Positions 46,187 to 55,188 of a stretch of 64,000 nt of DNA are shown here, in pieces. The position numbers were made by a program, and so were the translations under genes. The DNA comes from Pseudomonas siliginis (GTDB lineage: Bacteria; Pseudomonadota; Gammaproteobacteria; Pseudomonadales; Pseudomonadaceae), in assembly GCF_019145195.1 (NCBI RefSeq), contig NZ_JAHSTW010000002.1:372001-436000 (forward strand). The letters run 5' to 3'. Positions within the stretch are counted from its first letter, which is position 1. Each line of letters starts with the position of its first letter. The notes under the pieces were generated by a model. It saw only the letters and a program-made list of their open reading frames with translations, was not told the origin of the DNA and did no database searches.

Positions 46187-46606
46187 GTGTTCGGAGGAGT
46201 AGTCGCAGCGATTCTTTAGCTCCCGACTTTAAGGCCTTGGGTTCAGAATCCGACGAGCTGGCCCGTCGTCACTACTTCAGAGAAACCAGCTTTCTCTGCT
46301 GCCAAAAATGCGGGTGAGCTTTTACTGGTGCCCAGTCCCGACGAATGCGCAGTTGCAGTCCTCGAGCATGAGGATCCTTCAGTACCGCTCAGGAGTCAAA
46401 GCTCATTACGATCGAGAGCAGCGCACAACCCTCATCCATGCCGGTATAAAGTATTGCCTCTCCGCCCTCTCACACCCTGAACTGGCCAACTCCAACGTCC
46501 TTCAATAACGCAAGCACAGTCCTACGAGGACCGTCCCCTACGTCTGATTACGTAAGCATCAATGCCTTCGATATCGTCTGCATATTGATCCCGACAGAAC
46601 AAGACG
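46187..46606. other. Gap with no recognised gene in the accessory pocket
   Basis: This stretch of about 420 bases is visibly lower in GC than the core genome. A 66-codon frame (46308-46508) is open on the plus strand, but has no family match I recognise and no good ribosome site. It may hold decayed coding sequence. Confidence 0.4.
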
Positions 46607-47143
46607 ATGCGAAGAAAAGGCAAAGGTACCGAGCTTCGAAATCAGACACTCAAATCTGAATCGCGCAAACTTGCACATCAAACAATGTCCATGGACCCAG
46701 AAGCCCTGGCAGCTGGAGTTGATGCTCTATCACTCAGGATCGACCCGATAACTCCAATAGCAATCAACGCGTTCCACCAGTGGACCGGCCCCGTTGGGTA
46801 TCCCTGGGACGCTGTTTTGGACTGGAAGACCAAAGATGCAAAAGGGCTGGACTTGGCGTTCTGGTACGAAGAAGAACTGTGCGGACTGTGCTACGCAACG
46901 CCGCGAAGAAGCACGATCTGCATGAAAATCGTCCTTTTGCAGGGACACACCTGCAAGACAAATACCTTGCGGGGCTGGATCGCTCCGATGGCATTGCTGA
47001 CAACAGAGTTCTACGCCCGGAAGCTGGGGTGCACGCAAATCGAAGTACAAGAGCCAGACTCAGGCGCCATCCCTTACTATCAAACGCTGGGATTTTATTT
47101 TGATACAACCGGTCGCCTTGTCTTTCCATTGGACGACCAATAA
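46607..47143 (+). CDS. GNAT-like N-acetyltransferase domain protein
   Basis: This 178-residue protein has a basic N-terminal 45 residues. The following region (RIDPITPIAINAFHQW) and the C-terminal half (FYARKLGCTQIEVQEPDSGA then PYYQTLGFYFD) have the helix-strand pattern and the YxxLGF motif of GNAT acyltransferases. The acetyl-CoA loop (QxxGxG) is not clear. Similar proteins are known from mobile regions of Pseudomonas, from general knowledge. The start could instead be the ATG at 46685. Codon use is less GC-biased than that of neighbours, suggesting acquisition. Confidence 0.6.
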   Translation: MRRKGKGTELRNQTLKSESRKLAHQTMSMDPEALAAGVDALSLRIDPITPIAINAFHQWTGPVGYPWDAVLDWKTKDAKGLDLAFWYEEELCGLCYATPRRSTICMKIVLLQGHTCKTNTLRGWIAPMALLTTEFYARKLGCTQIEVQEPDSGAIPYYQTLGFYFDTTGRLVFPLDDQ

Positions 47144-47177
47144 GATCGAATCAAGCATCCCGGCACGTGAGGTGTTT

Positions 47178-47348
47178 ATGAAGCAGAAGAAGCAGAAAAC
47201 CCAACCGGCACGGGTGTCCAAACCGGGTACCGGGGCACTCGGATTGCCGGACAGAGTTTCAGCCAGTCAGCGGCATTTTCTGAAAGTAGCCGCGACCTAT
47301 GGCAAGGAAATGGAGCCCGATGGTTGGCTCGCCGGCGGTGGAACCTGA
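47178..47348 (+). CDS. Tiny conserved protein, paralogue B
   Basis: This 56-residue frame starts MKQKKQKTQPARVSKPGTGA and ends with QRHFLKVAATYGKEMEPDGW-LAGGGT. The last 26 residues align with paralogue A (45967-46149), with identical Q-R, F, V-A, T-Y, E-P, G and L-A-G positions, while the N-terminal halves differ. A GTGAGG site precedes the ATG at 9 bases, and a terminator follows. The function is unknown. Confidence 0.6.
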   Translation: MKQKKQKTQPARVSKPGTGALGLPDRVSASQRHFLKVAATYGKEMEPDGWLAGGGT

Positions 47349-47362
47349 GTACCGCAAAAATG

Positions 47363-47385
47363 ACCGCCTGACAGGCGGTTTTTTT
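47363..47385 (+). terminator. Terminator after tiny protein B
   Basis: The stem ACCGCCT-GAC-AGGCGGT is followed by T7, 15 bases after the stop at 47348. Confidence 0.85.
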
Positions 47386-47520
47386 ATGCCTGAGGATTAG
47401 TGCCTTCAGCAACATCCAGTGAAAGTTCGCCCTTAAAACTGTCCGACCAACGCTCTTTCCTCAGACTACCCTTCAAAAACCCGCAGGAAGCGGCTCCCCG
47501 ATTCAGCTCAAGGAACGACC

Positions 47521-49014
47521 ATGTCCCTCTCCATTGTCCACAGTCGCGCCCAGATTGGCGTGGAAGCCCCCGCTGTTACCGTCGAAGTCCATCTGGCCAA
47601 CGGTCTGCCGTCGCTGACCATGGTCGGCCTGCCTGAAGCGGCGGTGAAGGAGAGCAAGGATCGCGTACGCAGCGCGATCATCAACTCCGGACTGCAATTT
47701 CCGGCGCGGCGGATCACCTTGAATCTGGCGCCGGCGGATCTGCCCAAGGATGGCGGGCGCTTCGATCTGGCGATTGCCTTGGGGATTTTGTCGGCCAGTG
47801 TGCAGGTGCCCTGTCTGACCCTGGATGAGGTGGAATGTCTGGGTGAGTTGGCGCTGTCGGGTGCCGTGCGGCCGGTGCGGGGCGTGCTGCCGGCGGCACT
47901 GGCGGCGCGCAAGGCCGGGCGGGCGTTGGTGGTGCCTCGAGCGAATGCGGAAGAGGCGTGCCTGGCCTCGGGCCTCAAGGTGTTTGCGGTCGATCATTTG
48001 CTGGAAGCGGTGGCGCATTTCAATGGGCACACGCCGGTCGAGCCATACGTTTCCGATGGTTTGATGCACGCTGCCAAGCCCTATCCCGACCTCAACGAAG
48101 TGCAGGGGCAGACAGCCGCCAAACGCGCACTGCTGATTGCCGCAGCGGGAGCTCACAATTTGTTGTTCAGCGGGCCTCCGGGAACCGGAAAGACGCTGCT
48201 GGCCAGTCGTCTGCCAGGATTATTGCCGCCGCTATCCGAATGCGAGGCGCTGGAAGTGGCAGCGATTCAATCGGTCGCCAGCGGGGTTCCCTTGACTCAC
48301 TGGCCGCAGCGGCCGTTCAGGCAACCGCACCATTCGGCTTCAGGGCCGGCATTGGTCGGTGGCAGCTCGAAACCGCAACCCGGCGAAATCACCCTCGCCC
48401 ACCATGGCGTACTGTTTCTCGATGAGTTGCCGGAGTTTGATCGCAAGGTTCTGGAAGTGCTGCGCGAGCCGTTGGAGTCCGGGCATATCGTCATCGCTCG
48501 GGCCAAGGATCGCGTGCGTTTCCCCGCACGGTTTCAATTGGTGGCAGCGATGAATCCGTGTCCCTGTGGATATCTTGGCGAACCCAGCGGCAAGTGCTCG
48601 TGCACACCGGACATGGTCCAGCGCTATCGCAACAAACTGTCAGGGCCGCTACTCGACCGGATTGATCTGCACCTGACCGTCGCGCGGGAGGCAACCGCGT
48701 TGAATCCGGCAGCCAAGCCAGGCGAAAACAGCGCCAGCGCTGCGGCGTTGGTGGCGGAAGCGCGGGAGCGCCAGCAGAAACGTCAGGGCTGTGCCAATGC
48801 GTTTCTCGATCTGCCGGGGCTCAAGCGTCACTGCAAGTTATCCACAGCTGACGAGAAATGGCTGGAGGCGGCCTGCGAGCGACTGATCCTGTCGCTGCGC
48901 TCGGCGCATCGCCTGCTCAAGGTCGCGCGCACCCTGGCGGATCTTGAACAGGTCGATGCGATTACCCGCGAGCATCTGGCCGAGGCACTGCAATACCGGC
49001 CGGCGGCACCTTAA
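47521..49014 (+). CDS. comM: ComM/YifB family Mg-chelatase-like AAA+ helicase
   Basis: This 497-residue protein has an N-terminal Lon-protease-like ChlI domain (1-170, ending near EPYVSDGLMH), an AAA+ core with Walker A FSGPPGTGKT (about 217-226) and Walker B VLFLDELPEF (about 297-306), a zinc-type Cys cluster (MNPCPCGYLG to CSCTPD) and a C-terminal Mg-chelatase domain. ComM is a hexameric branch-migration helicase aiding natural transformation. It shares its stop region (TTAA) with the convergent DUF4432 gene. Confidence 0.94.
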   Translation: MSLSIVHSRAQIGVEAPAVTVEVHLANGLPSLTMVGLPEAAVKESKDRVRSAIINSGLQFPARRITLNLAPADLPKDGGRFDLAIALGILSASVQVPCLTLDEVECLGELALSGAVRPVRGVLPAALAARKAGRALVVPRANAEEACLASGLKVFAVDHLLEAVAHFNGHTPVEPYVSDGLMHAAKPYPDLNEVQGQTAAKRALLIAAAGAHNLLFSGPPGTGKTLLASRLPGLLPPLSECEALEVAAIQSVASGVPLTHWPQRPFRQPHHSASGPALVGGSSKPQPGEITLAHHGVLFLDELPEFDRKVLEVLREPLESGHIVIARAKDRVRFPARFQLVAAMNPCPCGYLGEPSGKCSCTPDMVQRYRNKLSGPLLDRIDLHLTVAREATALNPAAKPGENSASAAALVAEARERQQKRQGCANAFLDLPGLKRHCKLSTADEKWLEAACERLILSLRSAHRLLKVARTLADLEQVDAITREHLAEALQYRPAAP

Positions 49015-50225
49015 TGCTCGGTCAGATCAACCAGCGGCGTCTGGCGCACTTCGGTGTCGCGCCCGGCCTGAATCTCGGTCACGCGCTTCAAAGCTTTATC
49101 CACAGCCACCTTGTCCGCGAGGAGGCTGTAGCTGATCTGGAACTGTTTATGTTCTTTTGGGGCTATGGTCGGCACCAGATTCAACGGCCGCTGATAGCGA
49201 CGGTTGTAGGAAAAACTGGTTCCCGGCTCCAGCCCGGTGACGTAGCCCTGCCCTTGGGTGTCGGTGTTTTTCCACAGCGAAAAAACTGGCAACTGCTGAG
49301 TGTTGAAGCCAACGGATACGCCGAGGCTACCGGCCTTGTTGTGCAGCACGGTGAGGGTGTCACCCTTGGCGTCCGCATACGGCACGACGTTGTAGACAGT
49401 TTCGTCGTAGTCCTTGGTTGGCCCGCGATAGGTCTGCCAGTCGGGCAGATCTCCCTTGGCCTTGTCGTTGAACGGCGACACCTGCTTCACCGGCGCAGCG
49501 AATTTTGCCCCTTGCTCAAGAAACGGTGTGCTGAAATTGCTGTGATACAGCGCCTGATATTCCTTCGCATAGTCGCCGTTGTTGGTCAGAGTGTCGTTAA
49601 GGGCGAAGCTGGCGCTGCCCGGTTCGGTGACCAGTTCGGTCGCTACCGAGAAATCGACTTTCTTGAATGCCTGTTCTTTCAGCTCGCCACGCAGCGTAAT
49701 GGCATACGGCGGCTTTTCATCGATGTGCAGGGTGACGGTGCTGGCCGGGATGTTGGCGGCGCGACCGTGCAGGTTCAGCAGTTCGCCGTTGTCCATGCCG
49801 GGATGGCCAACCCACTCGTAACCGCAACGGGTGACCAGCTCATTGAAGCCTTCCAGCCAGCCCAGACCACCGCGACCGTTGAGCTCGATGAACGCTGGGT
49901 TGACCACGTCCTTGACCGGCGAATCCCAGCCCATGCGCACGTCGCCCACCGAGGCCTGCAACACGTTCATGCCACGGGTCGGCACCACCGAGAGTTTCAT
50001 CGTGCCGTTATCGATGTCGACGATGCTGACGCCCTCCTGACGACCGCCATGCAGAGTACGCAGGGTCACGGAGAACGGTTTAGCGGTTTTTACACCAAGT
50101 TGCTCGCTGGTGATCGTCCAGTTTTTTGCCGGAGTATTGGCGTCGAGCAGGACATAGTCCCAGGCCATGGCGTGAGAAGCGGCAGAGAATGCGCCGAGGG
50201 CGACGAGGAGTTTGAGCGGGGTCAT
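49011..50225 (-). CDS. Periplasmic DUF4432 / aldose 1-epimerase-like protein
   Basis: This 404-residue protein has a signal peptide (LLVALGAFSAASHAMA) and a beta-sandwich galactose-mutarotase-like domain, with VVPTRGMNVLQASVGDVRMGW, LGWLEGFNELVTRCGYEWVGHPG and GLEPGTSFSYNRRY. The TRGM and GLEPGT motifs are typical of the DUF4432 family. It probably acts on a sugar in the periplasm; the substrate is unknown. The ATG at 50225 gives the signal peptide; the open frame extends further upstream. It ends inside the comM stop. Confidence 0.85.
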   Translation of the reverse strand: MTPLKLLVALGAFSAASHAMAWDYVLLDANTPAKNWTITSEQLGVKTAKPFSVTLRTLHGGRQEGVSIVDIDNGTMKLSVVPTRGMNVLQASVGDVRMGWDSPVKDVVNPAFIELNGRGGLGWLEGFNELVTRCGYEWVGHPGMDNGELLNLHGRAANIPASTVTLHIDEKPPYAITLRGELKEQAFKKVDFSVATELVTEPGSASFALNDTLTNNGDYAKEYQALYHSNFSTPFLEQGAKFAAPVKQVSPFNDKAKGDLPDWQTYRGPTKDYDETVYNVVPYADAKGDTLTVLHNKAGSLGVSVGFNTQQLPVFSLWKNTDTQGQGYVTGLEPGTSFSYNRRYQRPLNLVPTIAPKEHKQFQISYSLLADKVAVDKALKRVTEIQAGRDTEVRQTPLVDLTEH

Positions 50226-50312
50226 GGCAGCAGCCTTTATTGGAGTTGTGCCATTTTTATAGCGCTGCGGAAACGTTTCAGCAAGTCCAAAAAAGAGGTG
50301 GGAGAAAAGCAT

Positions 50313-50401
50313 TCGCGAGCAGGCTCGCTCCCACAGGGACATCGGGCCTTCACAATATTTGTGAATTTCGCCGACTACTGTGGGAGCGAGCCTGCTCGCG
50401 A
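50313..50401. repeat. REPIN, TGTGGGAGCGAGC family
   Basis: Inverted pair between the DUF4432 gene start and the chemoreceptor gene end. Confidence 0.87.
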
Positions 50402-50420
50402 TAGCTGTTTCAAAGATGCA

Positions 50421-52397
50421 TCAACGGAAGCGGTCAACCTCGGAACGCAGATCCGCCGCCAGCTTCTCCAGCTCTTTAGCGGTGACAGCCAGGTTCGACA
50501 CCACCTCACGCTGCTCGCTGTTGGCCAAGGCGATGCTCTGCAAATTGCTGCTCAGCAACGTCGCAGTGCTGCTCTGCTCCTGAGTGGCGGTGGTGATCGC
50601 GGCGAACTGCTGGCCTGCCGAACGGCTCTGCTCGTCGATCCGCGCCAGCGCCGAGGCGACATTGGCGTTGCGCGACAGGCCTTCCTGCATCAGCACATTG
50701 CCCTGTTCCATGGTGCTGATCGCGTTGCCGGTTTCCTGCTGAATGCTGTGGATCATGCTGGAGATTTCGTCGGTCGCCTGACGGGTACGCGAGGCGAGGC
50801 TGCGCACTTCGTCCGCGACCACGGCAAAACCGCGACCCTGCTCACCGGCACGCGCGGCTTCGATGGCAGCGTTGAGTGCCAACAGGTTGGTCTGCTCGGC
50901 GATCGAGGTGATCACGCCAACAATGCCGCCGATTTCCTGAGAGCGCTGCCCCAGCGTGTTGATCACACTGGCGGTGCTGTTCAGCGCACCGGCGATCTGC
51001 TCCAGCGACGACGACGCTTCTTCCATCGAGCTGCGGCCAATCTGCGTCTGCTGAGCGTTTTCCTGCGCCAGGCGCTGGGTCGCGCCCATGTTGTCGGCGA
51101 TGTTCAACGACGTCGCGCTGAACTCTTCCACGGCGCCGGCCATGCTGGTGATTTCGCCCGACTGCTGCTCCATGCCCTCATACGCACCGCCGGACAAACC
51201 GGACAGCGCCTGCGCACGGCTGTTGACCTCTTCCGAAGCGCGGCGGATGTGCTCGACCATGGTCGACAGCGCCTGGCTCATCTGGTTGAACGCGCGGGAC
51301 AGCTGACCGATTTCATCGTGGCTCGATACGTTCAGCCGCACACTCAGATCACCCGCGCCCAAGGCTTCGGCCTGACGCACCAGATCGCCCAGCGGTGCGA
51401 GTTTGCTGCGCAGCAGCCAGACCACGGAACCGACCGCGAGCAACATCGCCAGCAGGCTGCCGATCGCCAGTTGCGTACCGACGCTCCAGGTCACCGCGCG
51501 GATCTCGGCTTTCGGCATGCTCGCCACCACCGACCACGGGCCACCTTCGAACGGCACGGCGATGCTGTAGAAGTCCTCGCCCTTGTCGCTCCAGAACTCA
51601 CCCTTGCCCGGGGTTTTCACCAGGTTGTTGATGGTCGGGGCGGCTTGATCCAGGTTTTCGACGCCGGCAATCGGCACCAGCCATTTGTTCTGCTCGTCGA
51701 GCAGCGCCAGCGAGCCGGTCTTGCCAATGCGGAAGCGCTTGAGATTGGCGAACTGCGCGTTCTGCGCGTCGGTGTAGTCGAAGCCGACGTACAGCACGGC
51801 GATGATCTTGCCGCCCGCATCGCGCACCGGGGTGTACTGCGACATGTAGTAGCGCTCGAACAGCAACGAGCGGCCGACATAACTCTGCCCCGCCATCAAC
51901 TTCGCGTAGGCCGGGTTGGCATGATCGAGCACGGTGCCGATGGCACGGGTGCCGTCCTGCTTGCTGACGTTGGTGCTGACGCGAATGAAGTCTTCGCCGC
52001 TGCGCACGAATACCGTGGCCACACCGGCGGTCATCTGCTTGAACTCGTCAACTTCCTTGAAGTTGTTGTTCAGCACTTCGTTACCCAGGTGCAGGCCCGG
52101 GGTCTGCACGCCGGCCACGGTCACTGGCTGATCGGGGTGCACACTCAAACCACTGCCGAAGCGCTTTTCGAACAGCCCGCTCAGGCGCAGGGTGCTTTCG
52201 CGCAGCGTACCGTGGAAGGTACTCAACTGATCGGCCAGCAGCCGGGCCTCACTGGCCAGATGCTCTTCACGGGTGGCGAGGTTGGCGGAATCCAGCGAAC
52301 GCAAGGCGAACACCGTACTGCCGCTGATGACTATCGCCAGTATCACAGCAAGGGCAAGACCCAGCTGCGAGGCGATCCGAGCACGAGGTTGAGACAT
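50421..52397 (-). CDS. Methyl-accepting chemotaxis protein with Cache sensor domain
   Basis: This 658-residue chemoreceptor has a first membrane helix ([20 protein letters not shown], about 12-31) and a periplasmic Cache 3/Cache 2-like domain (about 35-300; [20 protein letters not shown] and [20 protein letters not shown]). The second helix is [20 protein letters not shown] (about 315-334), followed by HAMP and the signalling domain with the hairpin-tip [20 protein letters not shown]. It lacks a C-terminal pentapeptide tether. The ligand is unknown; Cache receptors often bind organic or amino acids. I start at 52397; the frame is open further. Confidence 0.93.
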   Translation of the reverse strand: MSQPRARIASQLGLALAVILAIVISGSTVFALRSLDSANLATREEHLASEARLLADQLSTFHGTLRESTLRLSGLFEKRFGSGLSVHPDQPVTVAGVQTPGLHLGNEVLNNNFKEVDEFKQMTAGVATVFVRSGEDFIRVSTNVSKQDGTRAIGTVLDHANPAYAKLMAGQSYVGRSLLFERYYMSQYTPVRDAGGKIIAVLYVGFDYTDAQNAQFANLKRFRIGKTGSLALLDEQNKWLVPIAGVENLDQAAPTINNLVKTPGKGEFWSDKGEDFYSIAVPFEGGPWSVVASMPKAEIRAVTWSVGTQLAIGSLLAMLLAVGSVVWLLRSKLAPLGDLVRQAEALGAGDLSVRLNVSSHDEIGQLSRAFNQMSQALSTMVEHIRRASEEVNSRAQALSGLSGGAYEGMEQQSGEITSMAGAVEEFSATSLNIADNMGATQRLAQENAQQTQIGRSSMEEASSSLEQIAGALNSTASVINTLGQRSQEIGGIVGVITSIAEQTNLLALNAAIEAARAGEQGRGFAVVADEVRSLASRTRQATDEISSMIHSIQQETGNAISTMEQGNVLMQEGLSRNANVASALARIDEQSRSAGQQFAAITTATQEQSSTATLLSSNLQSIALANSEQREVVSNLAVTAKELEKLAADLRSEVDRFR

Positions 52398-52585
52398 GAA
52401 CAGCTCCTGGCCGAGCCACCGAATCCTCCTTGATCGCGGTAATTGCCCGGAAAATATTCTAATAGTGGGGTGTAACGCGGAACCGGCACGACGGTTCCAC
52501 ATGCTCGTAGTCGGCGGTAAAACCGAATACTTGAGCGGATTGCGTGGGTATGGCGCAGTAGTGGCATTGTGCCGGCTCGAACGTT

Positions 52586-53506
52586 TCAGCTCAAGCGCTC
52601 TACCGCCGGCAATTGCATGGCGCGGACTTCGCCTTGGAGAAAATCGCTGAGGCGGCGCAAACGTTCACCTCCCGGGCGCGGCTTTGGCCAGACCAGGTAA
52701 TAATTCAGGCCACTGGCGACGGCCGTTGGCCACGGCAGGCTCAAGCGCCCTTGCGCAACATCTTCGGCAACCATCAACAGATCCCCCATCGAAACGCCAT
52801 AGCCGCGCGCCGCCGCGATCATGCCCAGCTCCAGCGTATCGAACACTTGCCCGCCCTTGAGCGAAACCTGATCGGACAGGCCCATGCGCTCCAGCCAACT
52901 GCGCCAGTCGCGGCGATCCGGGGTCGGGTGCAGCAGTTCAGCAGCTGCCAGACGCGCTACGTCCCAAGGTTGATCATTGAGCAGGTTCGGCGCGCCGACC
53001 GGGATCAATTCCTCGGGAAACAGCAGGCTCGCTTCCCAGTCCGGCGGGAAATGCCCGTCACTGAGCAACACCGCGCAATCGAACGGTTCATTGTTGAAGT
53101 CCACCGAATCGATATCCATCCATGCGCTGGTCAGTTGCACCTCATTGCCCGGCTGCAAATGGCGGAAGCGACTCAACCGCGCCAGCAGCCAACGCATGGT
53201 CAGGGTCGATGGCGCTTTCATGCGCAGGATGTCGTCCTCGGCGCGCAAGGTATTGCAGGCGCGCTCGAGGGCGGCGAAGCCTTCGCGGATACCGGGTAGC
53301 AGCAGCCGCGCCGATTCGGTCAGTTGCAGATTGCGCCCGCTGCGGTGAAACAGCCGGCAGGCGAAGTGTTCTTCAAGAGTACGCATGTGCCGACTGACCG
53401 CGCTCTGGGTGATCGACAGTTCTTCCGCCGCGCGGGTGAACGAGCTGTGTCGCGCTGCCGCTTCGAATGCGCGCAGGGCATACAACGGCGGAAGGCGTCG
53501 GGACAT
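52586..53506 (-). CDS. LysR family transcriptional regulator (GcvA-like)
   Basis: This 306-residue regulator has an N-terminal helix-turn-helix ([20 protein letters not shown], continuing [20 protein letters not shown]) and a C-terminal effector domain with PLFP-like [13 protein letters not shown]. The N-terminus [19 protein letters not shown] is of the GcvA/AmpR-like subgroup. An open frame extends through the MATE gene's antisense strand, but the real start is the ATG at 53506. It is divergent from the MATE pump gene and may control it. Confidence 0.92.
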   Translation of the reverse strand: MSRRLPPLYALRAFEAAARHSSFTRAAEELSITQSAVSRHMRTLEEHFACRLFHRSGRNLQLTESARLLLPGIREGFAALERACNTLRAEDDILRMKAPSTLTMRWLLARLSRFRHLQPGNEVQLTSAWMDIDSVDFNNEPFDCAVLLSDGHFPPDWEASLLFPEELIPVGAPNLLNDQPWDVARLAAAELLHPTPDRRDWRSWLERMGLSDQVSLKGGQVFDTLELGMIAAARGYGVSMGDLLMVAEDVAQGRLSLPWPTAVASGLNYYLVWPKPRPGGERLRRLSDFLQGEVRAMQLPAVERLS

Positions 53507-53665
53507 ACACAAAGCTCCAATAGCGGGGATACAGCCAATTCGGCAGGACGATTCAGGATGAGTATTAATCATGCCACCCATCCTTTTTATCCCTTTGTGC
53601 AAAGCCTGCCAAGCGCCGAGAATCGACGCTCTTATGCTTCCTCTGATATTTGGGTGGTGATGACC

Positions 53666-55060
53666 ATGCAGCATCCTGTGCGTACCGAACTCTGGGCCAT
53701 TCTGCGGCTGGCGGGGCCGCTGATTGCTTCGCAGTTGGCGCACATGCTGATGGTGCTGACCGACACCCTGATGATGGCGCGCCTCAGCCCCGAAGCGCTG
53801 GCCGGTGGCGGCCTCGGTGCCGCGAGCTACTCGTTCGTGTCGATTTTCTGCATCGGCGTGATTGCAGCGGTCGGCACACTGGTGGCAATCCGTCAGGGTG
53901 CCGGCGACATCATCGGTGCCGCGCGCCTGACCCAGGCCGGACTGTGGCTGGCCTGGCTGATGGCCCTCGGCGGCGGGCTGCTGTTGTGGAACCTCAAACC
54001 GGTGTTGCTGCTGTTCGGCCAGACCGAAACCAACGTCAACGCCGCCGGGCAATTTCTCATCGCCCTGCCCTTCGCCCTGCCCGGCTACCTGAGCTTCATG
54101 GCCCTGCGCGGTTTTACCAGTGCAATCGGCCGGGCGACGCCAGTGATGGTCATCAGCCTCGCCGGCACGGTGGCCAACTTCCTGCTCAACTACGCGTTGA
54201 TCACCGGCATGTTCGGCCTGCCGCAACTGGGTCTGACCGGCATTGGTCTGGTCACGGCGATTGTCGCCAACTGCATGGCACTGGCGCTGGCCTGGCATAT
54301 CCGCCGGCATCCGGCGTATGACGCTTATCCGTTGCGCGCCGGCCTGTCGCGGCCGAACCGGCAATACCTCAAGGAACTCTGGCGCCTGGGCCTGCCGATC
54401 GGTGGCACCTATGCGGTAGAGGTCGGGTTGTTCGCTTTCGCTGCGCTGTGCATGGGCACCATGGGCAGTACGCAGATGGGCGCGCATCAGATTGCTCTGC
54501 AGATCGTGTCGGTGGCGTTCATGGTCCCGGCCGGGATGTCCTATGCCATCACCATGCGCGTCGGCCAGCACTATGGCGCCGGGCAACTGGTCGATGCGCG
54601 CATGTCCGGGCGTGTCGGCATCGCCTTCGGCGCCGTGGTGATGCTCGGCTTCGCCCTGGTGTTCTGGCTGTGGCCGAACCAGTTGGTCGGCCTGTTCCTT
54701 GACCACAACGATCCGGCGTTTGCCGAGGTGATCCGTCTGGCGGTGAGCCTGCTGGCCGTAGCGGCGTGGTTCGAGCTGTTCGACGGCACGCAGACGATTG
54801 CCATGGGCTGTATTCGGGGGCTCAAGGATGCCAAAACCACATTTCTGGTCGGGCTCGCTTGCTATTGGCTGATTGGCGCACCGGCGGCGTGGTGGATGGC
54901 GTTCCATCTCAATTGGGGACCGACGGGTGTCTGGTGGGGTTTGGCGTTGGGCCTGGCGTGCGCGGCGGTGAGCCTGACGCTGGCGTTCGAATGGAAGATG
55001 CAGCGGATGATTAGACGCGAGCCGCAAGCTCAAGGTTTCAACATCCCCCAGGCCGAATGA
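53666..55060 (+). CDS. MATE family efflux transporter (NorM/PmpM-like)
   Basis: This 464-residue protein has about twelve predicted spans. It shows the MATE signatures LRLAGPLIASQLAHMLMVLT near the N-terminus, LPGYLSFMALRGFTSAIGRA (about 143-162) and AWFELFDGTQTIAMGCIRGL (about 368-387). Such pumps export cationic drugs, dyes and fluoroquinolones using Na+ or H+. I use the ATG at 53666 with GGGTGG about 8 bases upstream; an ATG two codons earlier at 53660 is also possible. Confidence 0.93.
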   Translation: MQHPVRTELWAILRLAGPLIASQLAHMLMVLTDTLMMARLSPEALAGGGLGAASYSFVSIFCIGVIAAVGTLVAIRQGAGDIIGAARLTQAGLWLAWLMALGGGLLLWNLKPVLLLFGQTETNVNAAGQFLIALPFALPGYLSFMALRGFTSAIGRATPVMVISLAGTVANFLLNYALITGMFGLPQLGLTGIGLVTAIVANCMALALAWHIRRHPAYDAYPLRAGLSRPNRQYLKELWRLGLPIGGTYAVEVGLFAFAALCMGTMGSTQMGAHQIALQIVSVAFMVPAGMSYAITMRVGQHYGAGQLVDARMSGRVGIAFGAVVMLGFALVFWLWPNQLVGLFLDHNDPAFAEVIRLAVSLLAVAAWFELFDGTQTIAMGCIRGLKDAKTTFLVGLACYWLIGAPAAWWMAFHLNWGPTGVWWGLALGLACAAVSLTLAFEWKMQRMIRREPQAQGFNIPQAE

Positions 55061-55070
55061 GGGTTTCCTT

Positions 55071-55158
55071 TGTGGGAGCGAGCCTGCTCGCGAAGACCGA
55101 GTGTCAGGCCCAGATCATTCAGCTGACAGAACGCCTTCGCGAGCAGGCTCGCTCCCAC
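55071..55158. repeat. REPIN, TGTGGGAGCGAGC family
   Basis: Inverted pair between the convergent MATE and GGDEF/EAL genes. Confidence 0.87.
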
Positions 55159-55188
55159 GGGGATTTGTGCTGGCCGCAACAATCGTGA

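Noticed and set aside
46308..46508. 66-codon frame in the accessory pocket
   Set aside because: No ribosome site, no recognisable motif; left as a possible decayed sequence in the gap entry.
49014..52433. 1139-codon plus-strand open frame across the DUF4432 and chemoreceptor genes
   Set aside because: It is antisense to two recognisable genes and has no family motifs. High GC at third positions removes stops on the opposite strand.
53507..55033. Minus-strand extension of the LysR frame through the MATE gene (815 codons in total)
   Set aside because: Only the last 306 codons look like a protein. The rest is Arg/His/Gln-rich antisense of a clear MATE transporter.
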